Notes under the pieces: model-generated
What the model was told of the DNA's origin: nothing
What the model saw: only the letters and a program-made list of their open reading frames with translations
Database searches by the model: none
In this document: positions 16,239 to 25,007 of the stretch, piece after piece
How the letters are laid out: the number at the start of each line of letters is the position of its first letter
Position numbering within the stretch: position 1 is the stretch's first letter
Translations under genes and position numbers: made by a program
Assembly (NCBI GenBank): GCA_022839625.1
Contig: JALHJL010000014.1
Location: 1 to 64,000 of the forward strand
Reading direction: 5' to 3'
Length of the DNA stretch: 64,000 bases
Origin: Phycisphaerales bacterium
GTDB taxonomy: Bacteria; Planctomycetota; Phycisphaerae; UBA1845; Fen-1342

Positions 16239-17796
16239 GCCGCGCAAACAAGCAGATGCGCAGCGCGGCGCGGCGGGGACCGCGAAGGCTGACTGGCGCC
16301 GCGCCCGGCTCGTACTGCTGATAGCGGCGGTTCTGCCGCTCGCCGCGACTGCGGCTCTTCGGCAGGCGCGGGTGCCGCTTGGCTGCCCCGGCCGGTTTGT
16401 CTACCTGTACTCGCCTGTTCCCGCCTATCGGCTGGCGGCGTTGCCCGCCCTTGTCGTCCTGGCGGGCGTGGCGGCCGGCGGAACGTGGCTGGCGGGAAGC
16501 GAGCGCGCTGCCATGCGGCGGAGCGGGCTGGCGCTCGTCGCCGCGGGAGTGGTCGGCGTCGGCGTCTGGAACTACGTGGCGCCGCCGTCCTTCCGCCACC
16601 AGCACATCTTCAACATCGAGTCGCCATCGCAGCACGGTGCGTTCGTACGTGAGGCGCTGGGTGTGGGGTCGGTGGGCGACTATTTGCGCCACTTTCCGGA
16701 GCGCGCGCAGATGCCGCCCGCCGCCATGCGCGGGACGCGCGTGATCAGCAATCCGCCGGGCACCACGCTGGTGGCCGTGGGCGTCGAGCGGCTGGTGCGG
16801 CGGTTCCCCAGCGTGGGGCGGCTGGCCCTTGGCCCGCTTGCAAATGAGTTGCCGCGGGACGATGCGGCGGCCGCGCTTCAACACTGGCAGGCGGAGGGAT
16901 TAGTTTTCTTGTGGGTGCTGGGAGCCGCGTGGCTCGCGGCCGCAGCAGTGCTGTATGGGCTGGGGCGGCTCTTTTTCGCGCCGGCCGCTGCTGCCGCGTA
17001 CGCCCTTTGCTGTGCGCTCGGGCCTGCAACGCTTCTTTTGGCGCCGGGCAAGGATACGGCGCAACTGCTGACGGTCGCCGTACCGCTCGGCTTCTGGCTG
17101 TGGGCGCTGCGTCGCGACCGGATTGTGCCTGCCGTCGTCGCCGGCCTGGCGTTCGTGGCGGCTTGCCTGGCGAGCCTCGTGCACGTCTGGGTGGCCGGAT
17201 GTGTGCTGGGGGCGACGTTGTTGAGCGCGGAACGGCGCGGCCATGCCTTCATGAAGCTCGTGCTGCCTGCCGGGGCGACAGCGGTTCTGGCGGCGGTCGG
17301 CATGCATGTGATCTGGGGGGTGGACCTCCTGGCGACGGCCCGATCCGTCGCGCACGCCCAGGCCGAAGTCACGCGCGGCCCCAACGCCATGCCGCTCGCC
17401 TGGCAACTGCTTGGGACTCCGCTGTTCCTGCTCTTCGTCGGGCCCGCGTGGCTGGCAACGACAGGGTGGGCGGTAATGCCGCGCCTGGGGCTACGCGGCC
17501 CCGGTGACGGCGACGCCCGTTTCGGGCGGTACTTGCTGCTGACGACGTGCGTGGCAATGCTCGCAACCGTCGGCTTCACAAACCTGGAAACGCCCCGCCT
17601 GTGGATCCCGTTTGTGCCACTGCTGCTGCTGGGGGCGATGCTTCAGCTCGCTGTGCTGCGCCGGCCAGAGCGCGGCGGCGTTCGCCTATTGGCGTTGCTG
17701 GTCGTGGTGCAAGTGATCGCGGCGGGGCTGCAATGGTCGCTGATGGATATCCGCGAGACGGAGACACGGCTGGTCGAGCAGCGGTTCTTCGGCTGA
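16219..17796 (+). CDS. polytopic membrane protein, GT-C-like
   Basis: 525 residues from ATG 16219, overlapping the preceding stop. About ten hydrophobic segments, with a long extracytoplasmic loop after the third carrying SNPPGTTL, a segment resembling the KPPG/HPPL region of lipid-linked GT-C glycosyltransferases (ArnT/PMT group). A charged helix (ESPSQHGAFVREAL) precedes it. Transfer of a sugar from a polyprenyl carrier fits the neighbourhood of glycan genes, but I see no decisive acidic motif. Transporter-like roles remain possible. It is followed by a strong hairpin. Confidence 0.6.
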   Translation: MTAVQHRPRKQADAQRGAAGTAKADWRRARLVLLIAAVLPLAATAALRQARVPLGCPGRFVYLYSPVPAYRLAALPALVVLAGVAAGGTWLAGSERAAMRRSGLALVAAGVVGVGVWNYVAPPSFRHQHIFNIESPSQHGAFVREALGVGSVGDYLRHFPERAQMPPAAMRGTRVISNPPGTTLVAVGVERLVRRFPSVGRLALGPLANELPRDDAAAALQHWQAEGLVFLWVLGAAWLAAAAVLYGLGRLFFAPAAAAAYALCCALGPATLLLAPGKDTAQLLTVAVPLGFWLWALRRDRIVPAVVAGLAFVAACLASLVHVWVAGCVLGATLLSAERRGHAFMKLVLPAGATAVLAAVGMHVIWGVDLLATARSVAHAQAEVTRGPNAMPLAWQLLGTPLFLLFVGPAWLATTGWAVMPRLGLRGPGDGDARFGRYLLLTTCVAMLATVGFTNLETPRLWIPFVPLLLLGAMLQLAVLRRPERGGVRLLALLVVVQVIAAGLQWSLMDIRETETRLVEQRFFG

Positions 17797-17839
17797 CCGG
17801 CGGCGGCGGCCGGGCGGTGGCCGCGGGCGCAACAAGCGG

Positions 17840-17871
17840 CCGGCGCTGCCCTTGGTGGGGGGCAGCGCCGG
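17840..17871. terminator. hairpin between convergent genes
   Basis: Perfect 12-bp inverted repeat (CCGGCGCTGCCC / GGGCAGCGCCGG) with an 8-nt loop, between the GT-C-like gene (+) and the metalloprotease gene (-). No T-run follows on either side, so this is a structural guess for a bidirectional terminator. Confidence 0.5.
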
Positions 17872-17912
17872 CACGCCGGAGGGGGAGAGGGAATGCATCG
17901 CCGTCCGTTACA

Positions 17913-19559
17913 TCACGGATTGGACAGGAGCGCCACGAAGGGGTTGATGTCGCCGAAATCGGGGAACGCTCCGTCGCCGTTGATGTCGCCGTTGCTCGGC
18001 GGGCAGCCGGGGTATGCCATCTGCCACGCCGGGAAGTTGCTGAGGAACAGCACGAACGGGTTGATATCGCCGAAGTTGACGGCGCCGTCGCAGTTCAGAT
18101 CGCCGATCAGGAACGTCGGCTGCGGGAGCTGCGCCGCGTCCAGCCACGTGCCGAGCAAGGCGCCGGGCACGCCGCCCAGGTCCTCGAAGTAGTCCGCGAT
18201 CATGACGACGCCCCAGGCCCCATCGGGGATGCCGTAGTAGTCGAAGGTCAGCGACGCCTGCGGCAGCAACCGCACGGGGCTGGCGTCAATCACCGTCGCC
18301 GTCGCATCCAGCGGCATCCCGACCAGCAAGTCGTCCAGAATGATGGGCACCATGCTGAAGTTCACGCGCCGGAATACCCAGACCGGGGTGAACTCCTCGT
18401 TGGTGATGCGATTGCGAACCGGCGCCGCCATGCGGTGTCCCGTCAAGGTCCGCCAGGTGCCGGGCGTGACCGGAACGGTGGCGATGACCACGTTGTTCTG
18501 CGTCCACTGGAAGGTATACGAAAGCGGCGTCAGGCCGCCGGCGATCGTGAAGCCGAAGTGGGCTTTCTGGCCCGGGTTGACCTGCCCCGGCCCGGGACCC
18601 CACTTGACGATCGTACCGCTGGTAGTGGGCTCCGTGTGCCCGTTGGGGAACGGGCAGAAGAACCCGTTGTAGATGTCGCCGACGCTCTGCGCGAGAACTC
18701 CTCCGAGCGTCACCATGAAGTCGTTCGCGATGATGCCGCTGCGGTTCCAGACGTCGAAGTTGCTCAGCGAGCCTTGAATCGTCGGGTACCGCCACACGTC
18801 GTCATTCAGGATGTCGCTGTCGAGCTGGCTGGGCAGGCGGCGCGTGCCCGTGGGGAGTTCCGGGTTCATCAAGTCGTTGGGGTGCGCACCTGGGTCCGTG
18901 TGTGTGCCATTGGCCCGCGGCGTGAGCGTGCCGGTCGGCTGCCCTTCGGCTCCGCCGCCGTTGTACGTACGCGGGCTCTCCTCAGGATTACCGGGGACGT
19001 TGGGGTCATTGGGGTCGGGGTTGACGGTCACGTTCCGCCGGAAGCGCGGATTGTTCACCGTGAACCCGAGCGCGTGCGCCAGCTCGTGGTTGATCACGGT
19101 GTAAAGATCGTACTTGTCGGCGGGCACGTTGGGATCGAGCCCGTTGTACCAGGGCACGGCGGAGTTGTTGTTGATCGTGATCGTCGCCCCGGTCGGCCGG
19201 CCGTCGGCGTTATTCGTGAAGCCGGAGGCCTCGGCGAGCGTCATTCCCTCGGCGCCGCGCACTTCGCCGTTTTCAGCGCGCACGTATTCCACGCCCGGTG
19301 GGGCGAAGAAGAACGAGGAGCCGAGGTCGGCGTTGGTGAACGCGATGTTCACGACGTGTTCGGGGTCCTGGTGGGGCAGTCGCTGCTCCCAGAGAGCGAT
19401 CTTGGCCTCGATCACCGCCTTCTGGGCGGGCGTGATGTTGTCGGAGTAGGTCGGCACGATGTCGACTGCCAACGCGGCCGTCACGCCCAGCCCCAGGGTG
19501 AGCACGACCAGCGCTGGGCCGACCACCAGGTTACGGCGTTGAGTTCTTGCGCGAGTCAT
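17913..19559 (-). CDS. secreted zinc metalloprotease with dockerin-like C-terminus
   Basis: 548 residues. Signal peptide 1-31 (cleavage near ALA). HELAHALGF at about 158-166 is a metzincin-like HEXXHXXGF zinc site. A beta-rich middle region includes an Ig-like segment (about 340-470). The last 62 residues hold two EF-hand-like repeats, GDLNCDGAVNFGDINPFV and GDINGDGAFPDFGDINPFV, of the dockerin type common in Phycisphaerae. The protein is presumably exported and calcium-dependent. AAGGAG precedes ATG 19559 at good spacing. Substrate unknown. The tag is shared with the genes at 21702 and 43396. Confidence 0.85.
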   Translation of the reverse strand: MTRARTQRRNLVVGPALVVLTLGLGVTAALAVDIVPTYSDNITPAQKAVIEAKIALWEQRLPHQDPEHVVNIAFTNADLGSSFFFAPPGVEYVRAENGEVRGAEGMTLAEASGFTNNADGRPTGATITINNNSAVPWYNGLDPNVPADKYDLYTVINHELAHALGFTVNNPRFRRNVTVNPDPNDPNVPGNPEESPRTYNGGGAEGQPTGTLTPRANGTHTDPGAHPNDLMNPELPTGTRRLPSQLDSDILNDDVWRYPTIQGSLSNFDVWNRSGIIANDFMVTLGGVLAQSVGDIYNGFFCPFPNGHTEPTTSGTIVKWGPGPGQVNPGQKAHFGFTIAGGLTPLSYTFQWTQNNVVIATVPVTPGTWRTLTGHRMAAPVRNRITNEEFTPVWVFRRVNFSMVPIILDDLLVGMPLDATATVIDASPVRLLPQASLTFDYYGIPDGAWGVVMIADYFEDLGGVPGALLGTWLDAAQLPQPTFLIGDLNCDGAVNFGDINPFVLFLSNFPAWQMAYPGCPPSNGDINGDGAFPDFGDINPFVALLSNP

Positions 19560-19971
19560 AGTCTTTTCTCCTTACCCCCTAGAGTTCTTGCGTCCACCCG
19601 CGGCCCGTATACCGCAGATTGGGTCCACGCAAAGATAGACAGGTGCGCGAACCTTCTGACAGCCATGCTAGCGATTCCGTGGCCGGCGAAGCAAGAGAAA
19701 TCATCGGCCCGCGAGTACGCGACTCATCGAAAGCCGGGGGTACTTGATCCGATCCGCGAACGTGAGGGCGCGTTCTTGGGTCGCGCTGAGAGGGCTTCGT
19801 TCCCTTGACGGTGGCGGTTCCGATCGGCGCGATCCTTCTGAGACGCTGCGGCAGTGAAGTGCGCAGTGTCTGTCGGAGTCCGGCCTACACCTTCTGCCCA
19901 CGGTCGGGCGCCGTGGCCGGCCCGCGCGGCCGACGTGACATCCTACGGACACGCGGGTATGTTTTGATTCC
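19560..19971. other. 412-base divergent intergenic region
   Basis: Lies between the metalloprotease (-) and folD (+). It holds the protease Shine-Dalgarno, a weak TATACG -10-like hexamer about 50 bases upstream of it, and at the other end the folD promoter described separately. I see no RNA gene or repeat in the central part. Confidence 0.5.
19935..19963 (+). promoter_or_regulatory. candidate folD promoter, leaderless
   Basis: GTGACA (19935-19940), a 17-nt spacer, then TATGTT (19958-19963), which ends 8 nt before the folD ATG. Transcription would begin at or next to the start codon, and there is no Shine-Dalgarno. Confidence 0.45.
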
Positions 19972-20835
19972 ATGCCGATCACTAACTCTGCCAAGCTGAT
20001 GGACGGGCGCGCCCTGGCGCGACGCATGCTTGAAGCAACCCGCGTGAAGGTGGAGAAGATACAGGCGTCTGCCGGTGTGACGCCGACGCTTGCGACCGTC
20101 CTGGTCGGCGACGATCGGGCTTCCGCTACGTACGTGCGGATGAAGCGGAAGCGCTGCGAAGACGTGGGCATGAAGTCGCTCGCGCTCGAGTTGCCCCTGG
20201 GAACAACCACGTCGCAGCTCGTTGCCGAGGTCAAAAAGCTCGCTGACGATGCCGCCGTACACGGCATCCTGGTCCAGCACCCCGTGCCGGCCCCGATCGA
20301 CAAGCGGGCCGCCTTCGAGATGATCCCGGTGGACAAGGACGTAGACGGCGTGACCTCGGCCACGCTGGGCCGCGTCATCCTGGGAATGCCCGCGTTCCCG
20401 TCGTGTACGCCCGCGGGGATCATGCAGCTCCTGCGCGAGTACAACGTCGAGCTCGACGGTGCGCACGCCATTGTTATTGGACGCAGCCCCATCCTGGGCC
20501 GGCCGATGGCGTCGATGCTGATCAACGCGCAGGCCACCGTGACCCTCTGTCACTCCCGGACCCGCTCGCTGCCCAGCCTGGTGCGTAACGCGGACGTGGT
20601 TATCGCCGCGGTCGGCAAGCCGCGCTTCGTCCGCGGCGGTTGGATCAAGGTCGGGGCCGTGGTGATCGACGCGGGTTACAACGAGGGCAACGTCGGCGAT
20701 GTCGATTTCGAGGGCGCGCTCGAGCCTGCCTCGCTGATCACGCCGGTCCCCGGCGGCGTCGGCCCGATGACGATTGCGACGCTCATAGATCACACGGCCG
20801 AAGCCGCGGCCCGGCAAGTCGGCGTCCCACTCTGA
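19972..20835 (+). CDS. folD: methylenetetrahydrofolate dehydrogenase / methenyltetrahydrofolate cyclohydrolase
   Basis: 287 residues, normal for FolD. YVRMKRK places the conserved Tyr54 and catalytic Lys58. QHPVPAPID and VDKDVDG are the folate-site motifs (the usual QLPLP is varied to QHPVP), GRSPILGRPMASML is the NADP Rossmann segment and PVPGGVGPMT closes the enzyme. It interconverts 5,10-methylene-THF and 10-formyl-THF in the cytoplasm for purine and Met-tRNA formylation pathways. Located 3 nt before the next gene, so co-transcribed. Confidence 0.95.
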   Translation: MPITNSAKLMDGRALARRMLEATRVKVEKIQASAGVTPTLATVLVGDDRASATYVRMKRKRCEDVGMKSLALELPLGTTTSQLVAEVKKLADDAAVHGILVQHPVPAPIDKRAAFEMIPVDKDVDGVTSATLGRVILGMPAFPSCTPAGIMQLLREYNVELDGAHAIVIGRSPILGRPMASMLINAQATVTLCHSRTRSLPSLVRNADVVIAAVGKPRFVRGGWIKVGAVVIDAGYNEGNVGDVDFEGALEPASLITPVPGGVGPMTIATLIDHTAEAAARQVGVPL

Positions 20836-20838
20836 ACC

Positions 20839-21657
20839 ATGGGCGCGAGTCCGAAAGGCAGAACGCCCGAACAGCATGGCTCTGCCGATGAAGGCTTGCG
20901 CTGTCCGTGCTGCGGTTACAACCTTACCGGCCTGCCGGAGCCGCGCTGCCCGGAATGCGGGACGGTTTTCGACTGGGCGGCCGTCCGGCAGGCGGCGGCG
21001 AACCCTCCGCAGATTGCGTTCGAGCGCGCCCGCGCTTGGCGAAAGCTGCCGGCGCTGGTCGTCACGTGGGCCACTGTCCTGTTCGCACCGTGGGTATTTG
21101 CCCGACAGGCAGTCCGGCGAATCGATACACGGCACGCGCTTGCGTTCGGCGTCGTGTGCTTTGCGTCGACGCTGCTTGGGTTACCGATGGGAGCGGACCG
21201 AACTCTTCTGGCAGCGTGGCTCCTGACTGCTGCCACGTGCATCGTCGTCCAGGCACTCCTGCTGAGCATTCTCGACATCTCCGGCTGGCGGACCCCGTTA
21301 CGCACCCTGCACTACTGGCTGCTGATTGGCTGTTATACGTCGGCGGTCATGGCGACACAGTTTGTTCAGGGGCCTCCTCCGTTTGGGTCCGCCGGCCTGC
21401 GCAACTTGCTGCAGCGCGGCCCTTTTTCGTCCGGGAGGTCGCTCTTTGGGCCCTCCGGAGGGGAGTTTGGCTGGTGGGCGCAGCTTCTCGTGTGGCTGGC
21501 CGGCCTGGGGTGCTGCTACTGGGCGCGGATGCGACGCGCAAATCGTCATGCGGCGACGCTGCTCCCGGCGATTGCGATTCTCGGCGTCGTCCTGCTGTGG
21601 CTGTACGGGTTCCTGGTCGAGCACGTGGGGGTGAGGCTGTATGAGTGTTTTAGCTGA
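20839..21657 (+). CDS. zinc-ribbon membrane protein
   Basis: 272 residues. The N-terminus has a CPCC...CPECG zinc ribbon (about 22-42) with YNLTGLPEP between the pairs, a form typical of planctomycete membrane proteins of unknown function. It is followed by about five or six hydrophobic segments. The ribbon is presumably cytoplasmic. No catalytic motif is visible. Its coupling to folD (3-nt gap) is probably just co-transcription. Confidence 0.7.
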   Translation: MGASPKGRTPEQHGSADEGLRCPCCGYNLTGLPEPRCPECGTVFDWAAVRQAAANPPQIAFERARAWRKLPALVVTWATVLFAPWVFARQAVRRIDTRHALAFGVVCFASTLLGLPMGADRTLLAAWLLTAATCIVVQALLLSILDISGWRTPLRTLHYWLLIGCYTSAVMATQFVQGPPPFGSAGLRNLLQRGPFSSGRSLFGPSGGEFGWWAQLLVWLAGLGCCYWARMRRANRHAATLLPAIAILGVVLLWLYGFLVEHVGVRLYECFS

Positions 21658-21701
21658 TCGCGCCTCGCCCGCTACGAGTACATGAAAAGCGCTCTAACGC
21701 T

Positions 21702-23975
21702 CTAACTGGACAGCAGCGCCACGAAGCCGTTGATGTCGCCGAAGTCGAGCACGCCGTCGCCGTTCATGTCGCCGGACAGATCGGCGTCCATTTGCGGGTA
21801 CTGCTGGGCATACACGTCGGGGTTTGCCAAGGCCATGACGAACGGGTTGATGTCGCCAAAATCCACCAGCCCGTCGCCGTTCATGTCGCCGGGAATCGCG
21901 ATGGCAATGCGCCACGCTCCGCGGCCCTGCGTGGTCGCCACGAGTCGCTGGCGGGACGGCTCGATGCGCAGGTCGACGACCGCCGCGTTCGGCAGGCCGA
22001 ATCCGTAGCGGTGCCAGGTGAGGCCGTCGTTGATGGAGTAGTACAGGCCGTCATCCGCGCCCGCGTAGATCACGGGCAGCTTGCCGCGCACGTCGACCGC
22101 GACCGTGTTGACCGGCACGTCCGGCAAGTCGCCGTCGAGTGCTTCCCAGGTGACCCCGCCGTCGGTGCTGCGCTGGACCTTGGTCTGGCCGAATCCGGCG
22201 CCCGCGAGGTAGACCGTGAGCGGCAGGGTCGGGTGCACGAACAGCTCGCGCGTGACCCGCGGCCAGCCCGGGTGGCCGGTCTTCACCAGCGTGAACGTCG
22301 AGCCGCCGTTGATGGACCGTTGGACACGCCCGTCATTGGTGGTGACATAGACGGTATTCGGATCGGAGGGCGCCAGCGCGAGCGAACGAATCGCCGCCGC
22401 GCCGCCGCCGGTCAGATCGCCCGAAATCGCGGTCCAGCTCGAGCCGCTGTTTGTGCTGCGGTAGATGCGGTGGGTGGCATAAAGCATGCGCGTGGAGTTG
22501 GTCGGGTCGATCAGGTAGGGCGGCAGGAAGCAGTTGCGGTCGCCGGAACTGATTCCACTGCCGCTGTAGTTGAACGAGCCGCCGCCGTTGGTGGACAGAT
22601 ACAGATTGCCGGTGCCCTGGTATTCGACGAACAGGCGCAGGGGGTTGGCCTGGTCAATTTGCGTCCAGCCGCCGTCACCACCGAGCACCTGCGTCCAGCC
22701 CAGCCCGGCCGTACTGCGGATGTTCGTGCCGTTGTCCTGCGTGCCGCCCAGGAGATACTCGGCGTTGGTCGGATGGGTCGAGAGACCGGCGTAAAACTGG
22801 ATAGCGCCGAAGTTGTTGTGGGAGGTCCAACTATTGCCCAGGTTCGCGCTGCGCGTCACACCGCCATCGTGACCCGCCAGCAGCCTGCCCAGGGCGTCCC
22901 AGGCCACGGCGTGTTGGTCGACGTGCGGCGGGGCGACGTTGCTCCAGTTCACGCCGGAGTTCGTCGAGCGGTAGAGGTCGAGTCCACCGACGAAGACCGT
23001 GTTGGCATTCGAAGGCTGCACCGAGACAACGGACAGGAACCAGCCGTACGTGGACTGAAGGCCGCTCAGCGAGCCCAAGGCCGTCCAGGAGGTCCCACCG
23101 TTGTCGCTGCGATAGGCCCCGTAAGTGGACGCATTGCCGCCGGTGGCCGACGCCGGGTTCGTGAGCAGGGTGTAGATGCGGCTGGGTTGGCTGGGAGCGA
23201 CGGCGAGGCTGATGCGGCCGAGCGTCGCGGTCGGGAACCCGCCGCCCGTCAGCTTGGTCCAGCTTTCTCCGCCGTTGGTGGTCTTGTAGATGCCATTGGC
23301 GGAGTCGCCGAAGATGTGGCCGATGGCCGCGTAGAGAGTCGTCGGGCTGACCGGGTCGATGGCCAGGTCGGTGGCGCTCAGGTTCGGCAGCCCGTTGGTG
23401 AGCTGCGACCAGGTCACGCCGCCGTCGAGCGAACGAAAGACGCCGACCGGCCCCGTAGCGCCGGGGTGCCCCTTGGCGGCGGCCATTTCCGGGAAGCCGC
23501 CGGCGCGCGTGATGGAAGCGTAGATCGTCAGCGTGTTCTGTGGATTGATGACGATCTTCGAGAAGCAGCGCCCGCCGAACGTGTCCTCGGCAAGCTGCTC
23601 CCACGTCTCGCCACCGTCGGTGGACTTGAATACGCCGAGACCGCAGCGGCTATGGTTGGCGAAGTTCGCCTCGCCGGTGCCGGCGTAGACGATGTTGGGG
23701 TTCGTCGGGTCGAGGGCGAGCGCCCCCATCGCGGTCGTCGGCATGTCGTCGGTCAGCGGCGTCCAGGACGTGCCTCCGTCGGTCGTGCGCCAGACCCCGC
23801 CGTCCGCCCCGGCGGCGTAATAGAGGTTGGCGTTCATGGGATGGCAGACGATGGCGGAGACGCGGCCCGTGTAGGTGCCGTTGGTGATCGGGGCCGGGCC
23901 GAGTTCCTGCCATTCGACTGCCAGGGCCGAAGCGGCCAAGGAGAGTACTGCGAGAATGCTCGACAACGGCTTCAT
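21702..23975 (-). CDS. secreted BNR/sortilin-type beta-propeller with dockerin-like C-terminus
   Basis: 757 residues. Signal peptide 1-19 (ALA). Numerous BNR/Asp-box units (STDGGETWEQL, TTDGGTSWTPL, SINGGSTFTLV, SINDGLTWHRYG) form one or two propellers like those of VPS10/sortilin and xyloglucanase families. The end has two dockerin-like repeats, GDMNGDGLVDFGDINPFV and GDMNGDGVLDFGDINGFV. No GH74 catalytic pair can be assigned by eye, so a binding role is as likely as hydrolysis. Its start overlaps the stop of the gene at 23972-24808 by 4 nt. Confidence 0.85.
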   Translation of the reverse strand: MKPLSSILAVLSLAASALAVEWQELGPAPITNGTYTGRVSAIVCHPMNANLYYAAGADGGVWRTTDGGTSWTPLTDDMPTTAMGALALDPTNPNIVYAGTGEANFANHSRCGLGVFKSTDGGETWEQLAEDTFGGRCFSKIVINPQNTLTIYASITRAGGFPEMAAAKGHPGATGPVGVFRSLDGGVTWSQLTNGLPNLSATDLAIDPVSPTTLYAAIGHIFGDSANGIYKTTNGGESWTKLTGGGFPTATLGRISLAVAPSQPSRIYTLLTNPASATGGNASTYGAYRSDNGGTSWTALGSLSGLQSTYGWFLSVVSVQPSNANTVFVGGLDLYRSTNSGVNWSNVAPPHVDQHAVAWDALGRLLAGHDGGVTRSANLGNSWTSHNNFGAIQFYAGLSTHPTNAEYLLGGTQDNGTNIRSTAGLGWTQVLGGDGGWTQIDQANPLRLFVEYQGTGNLYLSTNGGGSFNYSGSGISSGDRNCFLPPYLIDPTNSTRMLYATHRIYRSTNSGSSWTAISGDLTGGGAAAIRSLALAPSDPNTVYVTTNDGRVQRSINGGSTFTLVKTGHPGWPRVTRELFVHPTLPLTVYLAGAGFGQTKVQRSTDGGVTWEALDGDLPDVPVNTVAVDVRGKLPVIYAGADDGLYYSINDGLTWHRYGFGLPNAAVVDLRIEPSRQRLVATTQGRGAWRIAIAIPGDMNGDGLVDFGDINPFVMALANPDVYAQQYPQMDADLSGDMNGDGVLDFGDINGFVALLSS

Positions 23976-24808
23976 TGCCCGGCTCCTTTCGTCACCTCAA
24001 ACGAGAGCGTTCCGCTGTAAAGCACCCAGTCGGCCGCGGCATCGCCTTCGAGTGGCAGGGCGTGGTGAAACTCCACCCGCCACAGGCCCGCGCCGGTCAC
24101 GCGGAAGTGTGCCGAGCCGCTCGGATCGGCGTTGATGACGGTCGTGTGGCCCGTCGTCACGTTCGTTGCCCGGATCTTCGCCCCCGGACACTTGTCGCCA
24201 TCCACGTATACCATCAGCGGCAGATCGGAACCGACCTCCGCCGCGGTGGGATCGAAGCGCGGCCTGATCTCGGCGGCCAGGCCGCTCTTGTTGGTCGCGA
24301 CGGCGGAGGGCACTATCTGGCCGTCCTCGCTCGGCACGCGGACTAGGGTCTTCCCTGTGCTCAGGAGCCGCACGCGCACCGAGCGATCGGCCGACAAGCC
24401 GCTCGCGCCGGCGATGCTATCCGCGGCGACGTTTTCCTGGAGGTACGTCCGCAACTCGCTGCCCGTCATCTCGGCGACGCTGGACTGGAGCGTGCCGACC
24501 ACCGTGACGCCCGAATGCGCGATCTGAAGCACAACGGAGTTGTCCCCGGCCCGCTGCGGACGGACGTCGTGCCGGTTCTCCTGCTCGCCGCCGCCGCGGA
24601 CGAACATCCATTGCACGGCGTCGGCCGGCCAGGGCGCGGGCTGGGCATCTTTGGCCGCACCGGCGTCGAACCGCAGCGCGATCGACTCTCCGAGCGCGGC
24701 CGAGTACTTGCTCGGCGTGAGGAACGACGTGACCGGTGGCGCGGCCCAGGCCGGGACCGCCGCCGCCAACAGCCACAAATGCCACGCGGGCGGGCGCAGA
24801 GTGTTCAT
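23972..24808 (-). CDS. exported DUF4198-like protein
   Basis: 278 residues from ATG 24808, backed by AGGAGA 6 nt upstream; the longer open frame to 25213 enters the divergent promoter region. Signal peptide about 1-22 (AWA). The body alternates short beta strands (LRFDAGAAKD, VLQIAHSGVTVVG, GLWRVEFHHALP), recalling the NikM/DUF4198 group of periplasmic proteins with Ig-like domains. ATGA coupling to the sortilin-like gene suggests the two work together at the cell surface. Assignment to the family is tentative. Confidence 0.6.
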   Translation of the reverse strand: MNTLRPPAWHLWLLAAAVPAWAAPPVTSFLTPSKYSAALGESIALRFDAGAAKDAQPAPWPADAVQWMFVRGGGEQENRHDVRPQRAGDNSVVLQIAHSGVTVVGTLQSSVAEMTGSELRTYLQENVAADSIAGASGLSADRSVRVRLLSTGKTLVRVPSEDGQIVPSAVATNKSGLAAEIRPRFDPTAAEVGSDLPLMVYVDGDKCPGAKIRATNVTTGHTTVINADPSGSAHFRVTGAGLWRVEFHHALPLEGDAAADWVLYSGTLSFEVTKGAGQ

Positions 24809-24971
24809 CAGTGTTCTCCTGAAACGTGTACCTCCGATTCTAATCGACGGCCGCCAAATTCCCCAATGCGAATATTTCGCCCGCCGTGGCGGACCGCGAA
24901 GGGGCCGAGGTGGCTGAGCCGCCGGTGTGCCCGCGGTTGTGTCACGCGCGTCTGGCGGGCGGTGCGTGCGG

Positions 24972-24999
24972 TTGCCGCGCCCGGCCCGTGGTTCATAAT
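24972..24999 (+). promoter_or_regulatory. candidate leaderless promoter of the vWA gene
   Basis: TTGCCG (24972-24977), a 16-nt spacer and CATAAT (24994-24999), ending 8 nt before ATG 25008. The same -10-to-ATG spacing is seen at folD. No Shine-Dalgarno is present. Confidence 0.4.
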
Positions 25000-25007
25000 G
25001 GCACGCG

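Noticed and set aside
17547..19808. 753-codon plus-strand frame opposite the metalloprotease
   Set aside because: Antisense shadow; the other strand has signal peptide, HEXXH and dockerin repeats.
19701..20537. 278-codon minus-strand frame opposite folD
   Set aside because: folD on the other strand carries all its catalytic motifs; this frame has none.
21792..24020. 742-codon plus-strand frame opposite the sortilin-like gene
   Set aside because: Antisense shadow of Asp-box repeats, low-complexity Arg/Val/Asp composition.
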